Below are positions 35,314-43,076 of a DNA stretch of 64,000 nucleotides, in pieces (positions within the stretch are counted from its first letter, which is position 1; every line of letters begins with the position of its first letter). The DNA is taken from NCBI RefSeq assembly GCF_017309185.1, contig NZ_JAEKJZ010000001.1, forward strand, positions 124,001 through 188,000, read 5' to 3'. The position numbers and the translations under genes were made by a program. The notes beneath the pieces were generated by a model. That model did no database searches and was not told where the DNA came from. It saw nothing but the letters and a program-made list of their open reading frames with translations. This stretch comes from Roseibium aggregatum (GTDB taxonomy: Bacteria > Pseudomonadota > Alphaproteobacteria > Rhizobiales > Stappiaceae).

Positions 35314-35943
35314 ATGTCCGGAGCCAATGTCATCAGCCATCCGCTGGTCCAGCACAAACTGAGCATCATGCGCGACAAGGGAACGTCCACTCAGGGCTTT
35401 CGGCGTCTCTTGCGGGAGATTTCGACCCTCCTGTGCTACGAGGTGACAAGGGATCTGCCGCTCGTCCACCATACGATCGAGACGCCGCTCGCTGAAATGC
35501 AGGCACCGACGCTTGCCGGCAAGAAGCTGGTGTTCGCCTCCGTGCTGCGTGCCGGCAACGGCCTGCTTGAAGGCATGCTGGAACTGGTGCCGTCGGCGCG
35601 GGTCGCGCATATCGGTCTTTACAGAGACCCCGAAACGCTCCACCCGGTCGAATATTATTTCAAGGCGCCGGAAGATCTGAACGAACGCCTGGTCATTGTC
35701 GTCGATCCGATGCTGGCGACCGCCAATTCCGCCATCGCCGCCGTCCAGAAGCTGAAGGAACGCGGCGCGAACAACATCCGTTTCCTGTGCCTTCTGGGTG
35801 CCCCCGAGGGCGTGGCGAAGTTCAACGAAATGCACCCCGATGTGCCGATCTACACCGCGGCAATCGACGAGAAGCTGAATGAAAAAGGCTATATCGTCCC
35901 CGGATTGGGCGATGCCGGCGACAGGATGTACGGCACCAAGTAA
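35314..35943 (+). CDS. upp: Uracil phosphoribosyltransferase
   Basis: The 209-residue type I PRTase has the PRPP-binding loop [27 protein letters not shown] and the uracil-binding C-terminal [17 protein letters not shown]. It converts uracil and PRPP to UMP. The partner upstream is a DUF1688 protein rather than a uracil permease, suggesting UMP formation here may feed catabolism as well as salvage. AAGAGAGG precedes the start. Confidence 0.96.
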   Translation: MSGANVISHPLVQHKLSIMRDKGTSTQGFRRLLREISTLLCYEVTRDLPLVHHTIETPLAEMQAPTLAGKKLVFASVLRAGNGLLEGMLELVPSARVAHIGLYRDPETLHPVEYYFKAPEDLNERLVIVVDPMLATANSAIAAVQKLKERGANNIRFLCLLGAPEGVAKFNEMHPDVPIYTAAIDEKLNEKGYIVPGLGDAGDRMYGTK

Positions 35944-35979
35944 GCGGTTGGCGGAAGAGCCTGCACAAAACATCGCCTT

Positions 35980-36019
35980 CGTCCTCCCGGCTCTGCGCCA
36001 AAGCTCGTCCGGGAGGACG
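35980..36019. repeat. 11-bp perfect inverted repeat after upp
   Basis: CGTCCTCCCGG (35980-35990) is the exact reverse complement of 36009-36019, separated by 18 nt. No T-run follows. It lies between upp and the ribokinase gene and may be a dispersed palindromic element or an mRNA-end hairpin. Confidence 0.6.
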
Positions 36020-36091
36020 CCTGACACGCGGTGCCTGTAACTCAAGAGACTTGGGTTCTGCAAAGGCCTCCGGCGGGAGAGGAAACAGAGC

Positions 36092-36991
36092 ATGATCACC
36101 GTTTTCGGCTCCATCAACCTGGATCTGGTCGTTGCCGTGCCGCGCCTGCCGAGGCCCGGGGAAACGGTCAGCGGACCGGATCACCAGACCTTCCCCGGTG
36201 GCAAGGGTGCCAATCAGGCGCTGGCGGCAAGGCGTGCCGGAGCCGATGTCAGACTGATCGGCGCCGTCGGACAGGACGCTTTCGCCGAATTGGCCCTGGC
36301 CAACCTCCAGAAAACGGGCGTGGATCTTTCCGGTGTCAGGTCCCTCGACGGCTCGACCGGTCTGGCCTTCATCGCGGTCGACCCGGAAGGTGAAAACCAG
36401 ATCCTCGTCGCGAGGGGAACCAACGCCCGGGTTCAGGCCGACTGGCTGAAGCCCGTGCTTGGTTCGCGGGACACCCTGATGGTGCAGGGCGAGGCGTCTT
36501 TCGATCAGATCGGAGCGGCTATACTGCTGGCCAGGGAAGCGGGCGCCGCGGTTTGCTGGAACCCGGCGCCGGTTCCTGAGGGCGATCTTTCCACCTGCTT
36601 CGAGGCGCTCTCGCTGCTTGTGGTGAACGAGACCGAAGCCCTGGAAATCGGCCGGCGCCATGGTCTGAAAGGCGATGCGGACGGATTTATCGAGCGGTTT
36701 GCCGCTCCCTCACGAGCCGTTGTCGTGACCCTTGGAGCAGAAGGGGTTGCCGCAGGACAAGGCGATCAGCGCCTGCGCCTGAAAGCGCCCCGGATAAAAG
36801 CCGTCGACACGACCGGCGCGGGCGATGCCTTTTGCGGGGCGCTTGCCGCCGCCCTTGACCTGGGACGGCCATTCGAGCGTGCCGTGAAGGAGGGGATCGC
36901 GGCCGGTGCGCTTGCCTGCACGGTGACGGGGGCCCAGTCCGGCGCGCCGGAAGCCGGCGCTATCGCCCGGCTGGCGGATCAAATTGTCTGA
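36092..36991 (+). CDS. rbsK: Ribokinase
   Basis: The 299-residue PfkB-family kinase has both signatures: GGKGANQALAARRAGADV near residue 40 and DTTGAGDAFCGALAAALDLG with the catalytic Asp near residue 240. It phosphorylates ribose to ribose-5-phosphate. In this setting it could recover ribose released by hydrolytic nucleosidases or imported directly; the neighbouring phosphorylases do not need it. AGAGGA lies before the start. Confidence 0.93.
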   Translation: MITVFGSINLDLVVAVPRLPRPGETVSGPDHQTFPGGKGANQALAARRAGADVRLIGAVGQDAFAELALANLQKTGVDLSGVRSLDGSTGLAFIAVDPEGENQILVARGTNARVQADWLKPVLGSRDTLMVQGEASFDQIGAAILLAREAGAAVCWNPAPVPEGDLSTCFEALSLLVVNETEALEIGRRHGLKGDADGFIERFAAPSRAVVVTLGAEGVAAGQGDQRLRLKAPRIKAVDTTGAGDAFCGALAAALDLGRPFERAVKEGIAAGALACTVTGAQSGAPEAGAIARLADQIV

Positions 36992-37019
36992 ACCGGTTTT
37001 ACCGGCCGCTAAGGAAACT

Positions 37020-37027
37020 TTGGTATT
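37020..37027 (+). promoter_or_regulatory. TTGGTATT element upstream of the retropepsin-like gene
   Basis: TTGGTATT followed by CGA lies 31 nt before ATG 37059, just after the rbsK stop. It matches the core of similar elements before mgsA, the mutase gene, the PhnD-like gene and the aminopeptidase gene. Confidence 0.35.
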
Positions 37028-37058
37028 CGACCGTTCACTTGAAATCGTCGAGGCCGTC

Positions 37059-37571
37059 ATGTTCCGGTTTGTGGTCGTTCTTCTGGTCTGTGCGGGCGCC
37101 GCTCCTTTCGTGCCGGACCTGATCGAAGGGTATCTGTCGAGTGGCGCCGATGGCGATCCGTCTTCTTCCTACGTGGCATCATCCGGCGAGGATGCCGGGG
37201 AACGGATTCACCGGATATCGAAAAGCCGGGACGGACATTTTTACACTGAGGTGCGTCTGAACGGCCGGCGTGTGGACATGCTGGTTGACACCGGAGCCAC
37301 GGTCATCGCTCTGCCGGAAGATGTTGCGGAGGACATTGGCATATTTCTGCAACCTTCAGATTATAAGTATCAGGCTAGGACTGCAAACGGCGTCACCCGA
37401 GTGGCCAGAACCATGGTCGACGAGGTGCGTATCGGCGATATCCGCTTGAAGGATGTCGAGGCAAGCGTCCTTGAAGGTCACGGACTGGGGCAGCCATTGC
37501 TCGGCATGTCCGTCTTCAACAAGCTGGAGCGATTTGACATTTCGGATGGCACTCTCTTACTGGTCCAGTAA
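37059..37571 (+). CDS. Clan AA (retropepsin-like) aspartic protease, TIGR02281 type
   Basis: The start at 37059 gives 170 residues beginning with a hydrophobic signal/anchor (FRFVVVLLVCAGAAPFV). The single aspartic-protease motif DTGATVIALP lies at about residues 80-90 with a flap-like YQARTANGVTR later and the closing hydrophobic-hydrophobic-Gly (LLGMSVFNKLERFDI). As with retroviral proteases, two subunits would be needed for an active site. These alphaproteobacterial proteins are probably periplasmic; their substrates are unknown. A TTG start at 36984 overlapping rbsK is possible but would bury the signal sequence. Confidence 0.85.
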   Translation: MFRFVVVLLVCAGAAPFVPDLIEGYLSSGADGDPSSSYVASSGEDAGERIHRISKSRDGHFYTEVRLNGRRVDMLVDTGATVIALPEDVAEDIGIFLQPSDYKYQARTANGVTRVARTMVDEVRIGDIRLKDVEASVLEGHGLGQPLLGMSVFNKLERFDISDGTLLLVQ

Positions 37572-37585
37572 CTATTATCGACAAT

Positions 37586-37597
37586 CCTTGGTATTAG
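37586..37597 (+). promoter_or_regulatory. CCTTGGTATTAG element upstream of the phosphomannomutase gene
   Basis: The 12-mer is identical to the plus-strand arm at 18516-18527 and lies 62 nt before ATG 37660. TGGTATTAG can be read as an extended -10 (TG-N-TATTAG). Confidence 0.4.
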
Positions 37598-37659
37598 ATG
37601 CTTGCACTGCGGGTTGTCAGATTGTCCCCCTTTTAATTTCCTTCATGTGAGAGGCTTTG

Positions 37660-39159
37660 ATGTTTCCCAAACCCCTTCCGAGTTTGACGCCGAACACCCT
37701 TGAGTATGAGACGCTGCCGATGGTGAAACCCACCGGCTTCCGGGAATACGACGCCCGTTGGCTCTTCGAGAAAGAAATCAATCTCATGGGCATGCAGGCG
37801 CTCGGCATGGGCATCGGTACGCTCATCCACGAGCGTGGGGTGCGGCCCGACATCGTCGTCGGCCACGACTTCCGCAGCTATTCCTCATCCATCAAGATGG
37901 CCGTCATCAACGGTCTTCTCGCCGCCGGCGTCAACGTTCACGACATCGGCCTGGCCCTCTCGCCGATGGCCTATTTCGCGCAGTTCGCACTGGACGTGCC
38001 GGCCGTTGCCATGGTCACCGCGTCCCACAACGACAACGGCTGGACCGGCGTCAAGATGGGCATCGACCGGCCGCTGACCTTCGGCCCGGACGAGATGGGC
38101 CGCTTGAAGGAAATCGTTCTTGAAGCGGCTTTCGAACTGAAGGGCGGCGGCAGCTATCGTTTCGTTGACGGTTTCGCCGATGTTTACGCGAAAGACCTGA
38201 TCGAACGGGCGAAACTGAAACGGCCGATCAAGATCGTGGCGGCTTGCGGCAACGGCACGGCGGGAGCCTTCGCGCCGAAGATCCTGGAAGCGCTGGGGGC
38301 GGAAGTCATCCCGCTGGACGCTGAGCTGGACCACTCGTTCCCGCGCTACAATCCGAACCCGGAAGACATGAAGATGCTGCATGCGCTCCGGGACAAGGTC
38401 CTGGAGACGGGCGCGGAAGTCGGTCTCGGCTTCGACGGCGACGGCGATCGCTGCGGCGTCGTCGACAATGAAGGCGAGGAGATCTTCGCCGACAAGGTCG
38501 GCGTCATGCTCGCCCGTGACATCTCCGCGCTGCACCCGGGAAGCCAGTTCGTCGTGGACGTGAAGTCCACCGGTCTGTTCAACACCGATCCTGTCCTGCA
38601 GGCCAACGGCGCCAAGACCGACTACTTCAAGACAGGCCATTCCTACATCAAGCGGCGGGTGACCGACCTGAACGCCATTGTCGGTTTTGAAAAGTCCGGC
38701 CACTATTTCTTTAACAAGCCGATCGGCCGCGGGTATGACGACGGTCTTGTCTCGGCGATCGCCATTCTCGACATGCTGGACCGCAACCCGGACAAGACCA
38801 TGGCCGACCTGCGCCGGGATCTGCCGAAGACCTGGGGCTCGCCGACCATGGCGCCGAAATGCGCCGACGAAATCAAGTACGATGTGGTCGAGCGGGTGGT
38901 CGCGAAGTTCCAGGACATGAAGGCGAAAGGCGAGACGGTCGCCGGTCAGTCCATCACCGATCTGATTACGGTCAATGGCGTGCGTGTCGTCTCCGAGGAC
39001 GGCACTTGGGGACTGGTCCGGGCTTCGTCCAACAAGCCGGAACTCGTCGTCGTGGTCGAGAGCCCGGTCTCCGAGGAACGGCTGCACGACATGTTCAAGG
39101 CGGTGGACGGCGTTCTGCGCGAGAACCCGGAAGTCGGCGAATATAACCAGACGCTTTAA
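37660..39159 (+). CDS. Phosphomannomutase/phosphoglucomutase
   Basis: The 499-residue alpha-D-phosphohexomutase shows the phosphoserine loop TASHNDNGWTGVKMG, the Mg site GFDGDGDRCGVV, the sugar-specificity loop GFEKSGHYFF and the C-terminal phosphate-binding RASSNKPELVVVVES. GFRE/YDARWLFE near the N-terminus fits the AlgC/ManB branch. It supplies glucose-1-phosphate or mannose-1-phosphate for polysaccharide and LPS synthesis. The start at 37660 has GAGGC upstream. A strong terminator follows. Confidence 0.93.
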   Translation: MFPKPLPSLTPNTLEYETLPMVKPTGFREYDARWLFEKEINLMGMQALGMGIGTLIHERGVRPDIVVGHDFRSYSSSIKMAVINGLLAAGVNVHDIGLALSPMAYFAQFALDVPAVAMVTASHNDNGWTGVKMGIDRPLTFGPDEMGRLKEIVLEAAFELKGGGSYRFVDGFADVYAKDLIERAKLKRPIKIVAACGNGTAGAFAPKILEALGAEVIPLDAELDHSFPRYNPNPEDMKMLHALRDKVLETGAEVGLGFDGDGDRCGVVDNEGEEIFADKVGVMLARDISALHPGSQFVVDVKSTGLFNTDPVLQANGAKTDYFKTGHSYIKRRVTDLNAIVGFEKSGHYFFNKPIGRGYDDGLVSAIAILDMLDRNPDKTMADLRRDLPKTWGSPTMAPKCADEIKYDVVERVVAKFQDMKAKGETVAGQSITDLITVNGVRVVSEDGTWGLVRASSNKPELVVVVESPVSEERLHDMFKAVDGVLRENPEVGEYNQTL

Positions 39160-39179
39160 GGGACTTGACCTTTTGGGCG

Positions 39180-39209
39180 AAGGCGGCGGATCATCCCGCC
39201 GCCTTTTTT
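39180..39209 (+). terminator. Rho-independent terminator after the phosphomannomutase gene
   Basis: AAGGCGGCGG (39180-39189) pairs with 39196-39205 around a 6-nt loop and is followed by T's to 39209. This is a classic GC-rich stem with a U-tail, 21 nt after the stop. Confidence 0.9.
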
Positions 39210-39256
39210 GCGTCTCGGCGGGTGCCGGGAACCGGCGGGTCTGAACGGAGAATTCA

Positions 39257-40255
39257 ATGATCAAGGACTTCGGGATTTTGCCCGACGGCACGCCCGTTAA
39301 GGAGATCGTTTTAAGAAAAGGCTCCCTCGAGGCATCCGTTCTGACATTCGGCGCGATCGTCCGCGATCTGAAGGTGGAAGGACAGACGGTCGTCCTCGGG
39401 TTCGATGACCTGAACTGCTATCTCGATCATTCGCCCTATTTCGGGGCGATTGCCGGGCGCTGCGCCAACCGGATCGCTGGCGGAAAGATGACGATCGAAG
39501 GCGTCGTCCACCAGCTCGACCTGAACGAGGTGGGACGGACCCACCTGCACGGCGGATCGAAAGGATTTTCCCAAAGGATCTGGCAACTGGAGCAGTCGGA
39601 CAAGGCGAGTGTCCTTCTGAAACGGGTCTCCGAAGACGGTGACATGGGCTACCCGGGCCGTGTGGAAGCCCTTGTGCGCTATACATTGACCGGGTCGGGC
39701 GCCCTGCGGGTGAAAATGTCGGCGACGACCGACAGGGTGACGCCGGTCAACCTCACTCAGCACAGTTATTTCAATCTCGACGGCAGCGAAACCATTCTGG
39801 ATCACACGCTGGAGATCGACGCCGAAGAATATCTGCCCGTCGATGAACACTTCATTCCGACCGGCGAAATCCGGAAGGTTGCCTGGACACCTTACGATTT
39901 CCGTAACGGCCGCAAGGTTCGCCGCAAGCCCGGAGAGGAAAACGTGATTTTCGATCACAATTTCTGTCTTGCCGGCGAAGGACGCGATAGCGTGCGGTTT
40001 GCCGCAGCCCTGGAAGACGGCAGCGGCGACCGGCGCATGGAAGTCTGGACGACGGAGCCCGGTTTACAATTTTATGACGCCGGAAAGTTAGATATACCTG
40101 TGTCCGGCCTCGGTGGAAAACGCTACGGCCCGCACGCCGGTCTGTGCCTCGAAGCTCAGCGTTGGCCGGACGGGGTCAATCAGGAAGCGTTTCCGGACGT
40201 CTTGTTGAGACCCGGCGAGACCTATAGTCACGTCACGGAATTCCGTTTTTCCTGA
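39257..40255 (+). CDS. galM: Aldose 1-epimerase (mutarotase)
   Basis: The 332-residue protein has the GalM landmarks FGAIAGRCANRIAGGKM, NLTQHSYFNLDG (catalytic His), DHNFCLAG and the C-terminal catalytic Glu in LCLEAQRWPDGVNQ. It interconverts alpha and beta anomers of hexoses such as glucose and galactose. The gene follows a terminator, so it has its own promoter. No galactose genes are adjacent. Confidence 0.94.
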   Translation: MIKDFGILPDGTPVKEIVLRKGSLEASVLTFGAIVRDLKVEGQTVVLGFDDLNCYLDHSPYFGAIAGRCANRIAGGKMTIEGVVHQLDLNEVGRTHLHGGSKGFSQRIWQLEQSDKASVLLKRVSEDGDMGYPGRVEALVRYTLTGSGALRVKMSATTDRVTPVNLTQHSYFNLDGSETILDHTLEIDAEEYLPVDEHFIPTGEIRKVAWTPYDFRNGRKVRRKPGEENVIFDHNFCLAGEGRDSVRFAAALEDGSGDRRMEVWTTEPGLQFYDAGKLDIPVSGLGGKRYGPHAGLCLEAQRWPDGVNQEAFPDVLLRPGETYSHVTEFRFS

Positions 40256-40311
40256 AACGGTTTAAGATGGTGCGGCCCACTGGGGTCTGAAATGGAACTT
40301 GGGGACAGTTT

Positions 40312-41340
40312 GTGAAGACGGTTTTTTCAGAAAGCCAGCTCGCGCACACGCCGAAACAGGAGATTTCCGACGGCGAGCTCATGCCGGCCGTTGAGATCCC
40401 GAGCCGGGCCGAAATCGTGCTCAGGACTGTCAGGGAACGTCAGTTGGGTGACGTTGTCGCGCCGCAGGAGTTTCCGATCCGGCCGCTGCATCGGGTCCAC
40501 AGCCCGGATTATGTCACGTTTCTGGAAGGTTTCTGGGACAAATGGACGGCCGCGGGCCGCTCGAAGGAAGCCTTTCCGTTCGTTTGGCCTATCCGCAGCC
40601 TGCGGTCGGATATCGCGGTTCAGCAGATTGACGGTCTTCTCGGGCGTTACTCGATGGACGCGGGAACGCCGGTTGGCGAACACACCTATCAGGCGGCGCG
40701 GGCCTCCGCCGATACGGCCTTGACCGCCGCAAGAATGATTTTGGACGGGGAGCAGTCTGTCTTCGCCCTGTGCCGCCCACCCGGTCACCATGCCGGTTTC
40801 GACTTTTTCGGGGGCTACTGCTTTTTCAACAATGCGGCGGTCGCGGCGCAATACCTGCGCGACTACGGTTTGAACCGGATCGCGATCCTCGATGTCGACT
40901 ACCATCACGGCAACGGGACGCAGGCTCTGTTCTACGACCGGCCGGATATCCTGTTCCTGTCCATTCATGCCGACCCGAAGGACGAGTTTCCCTATTATCT
41001 GGGCTACGCGGACGAAACCGGCGAGCGCGCGGGCACCGGCTTCACGCGCAATTGGCCGCTGCCGCTTGGAACCGACTGGGAAGGGTACACCCCGGCGCTT
41101 GAAGAAGCCTGCCGCTGGCTCCTGGTTTACAAGCCGGACGCGCTGATCGTCTCGCTGGGCATGGACTGCTTCGAAAGAGACCCGATCTCGAAATTCAGGT
41201 TCAAGAGCGACGACTATTTCCGCCTGGGAGAGCGGCTCGCGAAAGCGGGTGTTCCGACCGCCTTCCTGATGGAGGGCGGCTACGCGGTCGATGCCCTGGG
41301 CACGAATTGCGTCAACGTGCTGGAAGGCTTTGGCCGTTAG
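40312..41340 (+). CDS. Histone-deacetylase-family amidohydrolase (acetylpolyamine amidohydrolase type)
   Basis: The gene starts with GTG at 40312 after GGGGAC and codes for 342 residues. The HDAC-superfamily active site is intact: RPPGHHAGFDFFGGYCFFNN (catalytic His pair), DVDYHHGNGTQALFY (zinc Asp/His) and LGMDCFERDPISKF. The N-terminal insert around residues 80-100 (RSKEAFPFVWPIRSL) is typical of acetylpolyamine amidohydrolases. It probably deacetylates acetylated polyamines or similar amines in the cytoplasm. It stands 56 nt after galM, perhaps co-transcribed. Confidence 0.9.
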   Translation: MKTVFSESQLAHTPKQEISDGELMPAVEIPSRAEIVLRTVRERQLGDVVAPQEFPIRPLHRVHSPDYVTFLEGFWDKWTAAGRSKEAFPFVWPIRSLRSDIAVQQIDGLLGRYSMDAGTPVGEHTYQAARASADTALTAARMILDGEQSVFALCRPPGHHAGFDFFGGYCFFNNAAVAAQYLRDYGLNRIAILDVDYHHGNGTQALFYDRPDILFLSIHADPKDEFPYYLGYADETGERAGTGFTRNWPLPLGTDWEGYTPALEEACRWLLVYKPDALIVSLGMDCFERDPISKFRFKSDDYFRLGERLAKAGVPTAFLMEGGYAVDALGTNCVNVLEGFGR

Positions 41341-41360
41341 AGCGCGGATACTTCAAACGG

Positions 41361-41984
41361 TCAGTCGGCGGATAGCAGACCGAGCGTCTCCAGCTCGCGC
41401 CTGAGTGCGTCCGCGGTCTTGAAGTGGTGAGCGGTCATTCCGAGGCGGCGGGCCGTGGCCACATTCGGTTCCGAATCGTCGATGAAAAAGCAGGACTGCG
41501 CGCTCAGGCCGTTGCGTTCGCACAGGATTTCATAGATCCGGGAACCGGGCTTGACCTGCCGTTCGTGTCCCGACACGACCACATCCAGAAAACTGTCGGC
41601 CAGAAACGGAAACCGGATTTCGGCCTCGGCGAATTTCTCGGACGAGAAGTTGGTGATGGCAAAGAGAGGGACGTTGGCTTCCTTGAGCTCCCGCAGAATG
41701 GCGGGCGTGCCAGGGACCTCACCTGGAACCATCTCCTGCCAGTGCTCGGAATAGGCGGCGATCAGTCCGGAGTGTTCCGGATGTTTCCGCGAGAGAGTTT
41801 CAACAGCTTCTGCCCACGAACGGCCCATATCCTGTTGCAGATTCCAATCCGGCGTGCAGATTGTTTCCAGGAAAATTTTCCGTTCCTGCGCGTCGGGAAT
41901 GAGCCGGCGATAAAGATAATCCGGATTCCATTCGATCAGGACGTTGCCTATATCGAAGACGACGGTCGTGACAGGAGCGTTCAT
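41361..41984 (-). CDS. HAD-superfamily hydrolase (YihX-like phosphatase)
   Basis: The 207-residue protein from ATG 41984 has HAD motif I FDIGNVLIEWNP (nucleophile Asp, second Asp replaced by Gly as in the YihX branch), motif II TNFS, Lys in QVKPGSRIYE and motif IV FFIDDSEPNV. The cap domain is a short helical insertion after motif I. It likely dephosphorylates a sugar phosphate such as glucose-1-phosphate; specificity is not readable. It is convergent with the preceding amidohydrolase and divergent from the PhnD-like gene. Confidence 0.87.
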   Translation of the reverse strand: MNAPVTTVVFDIGNVLIEWNPDYLYRRLIPDAQERKIFLETICTPDWNLQQDMGRSWAEAVETLSRKHPEHSGLIAAYSEHWQEMVPGEVPGTPAILRELKEANVPLFAITNFSSEKFAEAEIRFPFLADSFLDVVVSGHERQVKPGSRIYEILCERNGLSAQSCFFIDDSEPNVATARRLGMTAHHFKTADALRRELETLGLLSAD

Positions 41985-42020
41985 AGGGTCATCCAATCGG
42001 GCGGGGGCGTACAGGCGGGA

Positions 42021-42030
42021 CTTGGTATTG
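42021..42030 (+). promoter_or_regulatory. CTTGGTATTG element upstream of the PhnD-like gene
   Basis: Lies 30 nt before ATG 42061 in the short gap after the divergent HAD gene. It matches the TTGGTATT core seen at four other gene starts. Confidence 0.35.
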
Positions 42031-42060
42031 CAAGCTTTAAGTAAAGGTCATGTCGGGTTT

Positions 42061-42993
42061 ATGGCAGGCGGACAAGCGTGTGTTCGCAGGCTTCTTTTCC
42101 TTTTGCTTGTCGCCATTCTGCCTCAGGGCGTCAATGCGCAGGATGACGCGGGCATGCCGGACCGGCTGCGGCTCGGGATCGTTGTCGCGGCGGAGGAAGA
42201 CGCCCGTCAAAGGGTCGAACCCTTCCGGTTTGCACTTGAGGAAATCGCGGACCTGCCGGTCGATCTGTTCCTGCTGGATACCCTCGGAGACGCCGTCGAA
42301 GCAATCTCATCCGGGCGTGTCGATTACGTGCGCCTGTCTCCTTCCGCATATGCCGCCAGCTATCGGCTGTGCGCCTGTGTTGAACCGCTGGTCACCGCGG
42401 GGCCGGACGATTTTCCCGCCAGGTTCTACGCTATCCTGGTTGGAAAGCGGAAAGAGGGAGACAAGATCACCCTCGACGGTCTCAAGGGTGGGCGGCTGGC
42501 CATTGGCGGCAAGCAGACCGTGACCGGTTACCGGGTTCCTCTGGCCAATCTGGCTGCGGACGGTGTCGATGTCAGAAAGCATTTCGGGGCTTTGGTGGAG
42601 ATGCAGGATCCGGTCGAGGCGGTGCGGGCAGTCATGGACGACCGGGTCCAGGCGGCTTTTGCCTGGTCTTCGCTGGCCGGAGAGGCCAAGAACGGCTACA
42701 CGGCGGGCACCTTGAACGATTACTACATTTCCGGTGGACGGGATTTCGAGGACCTGGAAATTGTCTGGCGCTCTCCTCCGATCCCCTATTCCGCCCACAC
42801 GTTGCACAAGGATCTTCCCGACGCACTGAAACGCCGCCTGCGCGCCGGCCTGATGGATCTGCGCCGGGAGGCGCCGGACGCTTACCTGGCGATCGAGCCG
42901 GACCTGCTTGGCGGCTTCGAACCGGTTACCCACGGCGATTACCGACCGGTCCTGCGCACCTACGAGGACGAGTTCGCCGCGGTACTGGATTGA
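42061..42993 (+). CDS. PhnD-like periplasmic phosphate/phosphonate-binding protein (orphan)
   Basis: The 310-residue protein from ATG 42061 has a signal peptide (LLFLLLVAILPQGVNAQ). The mature part has the type II binding-protein plan of PhnD: RLGIVVAAEEDARQRVEPF, a two-lobe hinge around GRVDYVRLSPSAYAASYRL, and a second lobe with GKQTVTGYRVPLANL and VWRSPPIPYSAHTL. No ABC ATPase or permease is adjacent, so it may be a stand-alone sensor ligand-binding subunit or feed a distant transporter. The start is not fixed by a strong ribosome site. Confidence 0.8.
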   Translation: MAGGQACVRRLLFLLLVAILPQGVNAQDDAGMPDRLRLGIVVAAEEDARQRVEPFRFALEEIADLPVDLFLLDTLGDAVEAISSGRVDYVRLSPSAYAASYRLCACVEPLVTAGPDDFPARFYAILVGKRKEGDKITLDGLKGGRLAIGGKQTVTGYRVPLANLAADGVDVRKHFGALVEMQDPVEAVRAVMDDRVQAAFAWSSLAGEAKNGYTAGTLNDYYISGGRDFEDLEIVWRSPPIPYSAHTLHKDLPDALKRRLRAGLMDLRREAPDAYLAIEPDLLGGFEPVTHGDYRPVLRTYEDEFAAVLD

Positions 42994-43076
42994 CGGCCTG
43001 ACAAGCAGCGGTTGGATGGCAGCTCCGGAGAGGGCCGGCGCCGGATGTCGGGTCGTGGAAACGGGCTTTGTGATGC

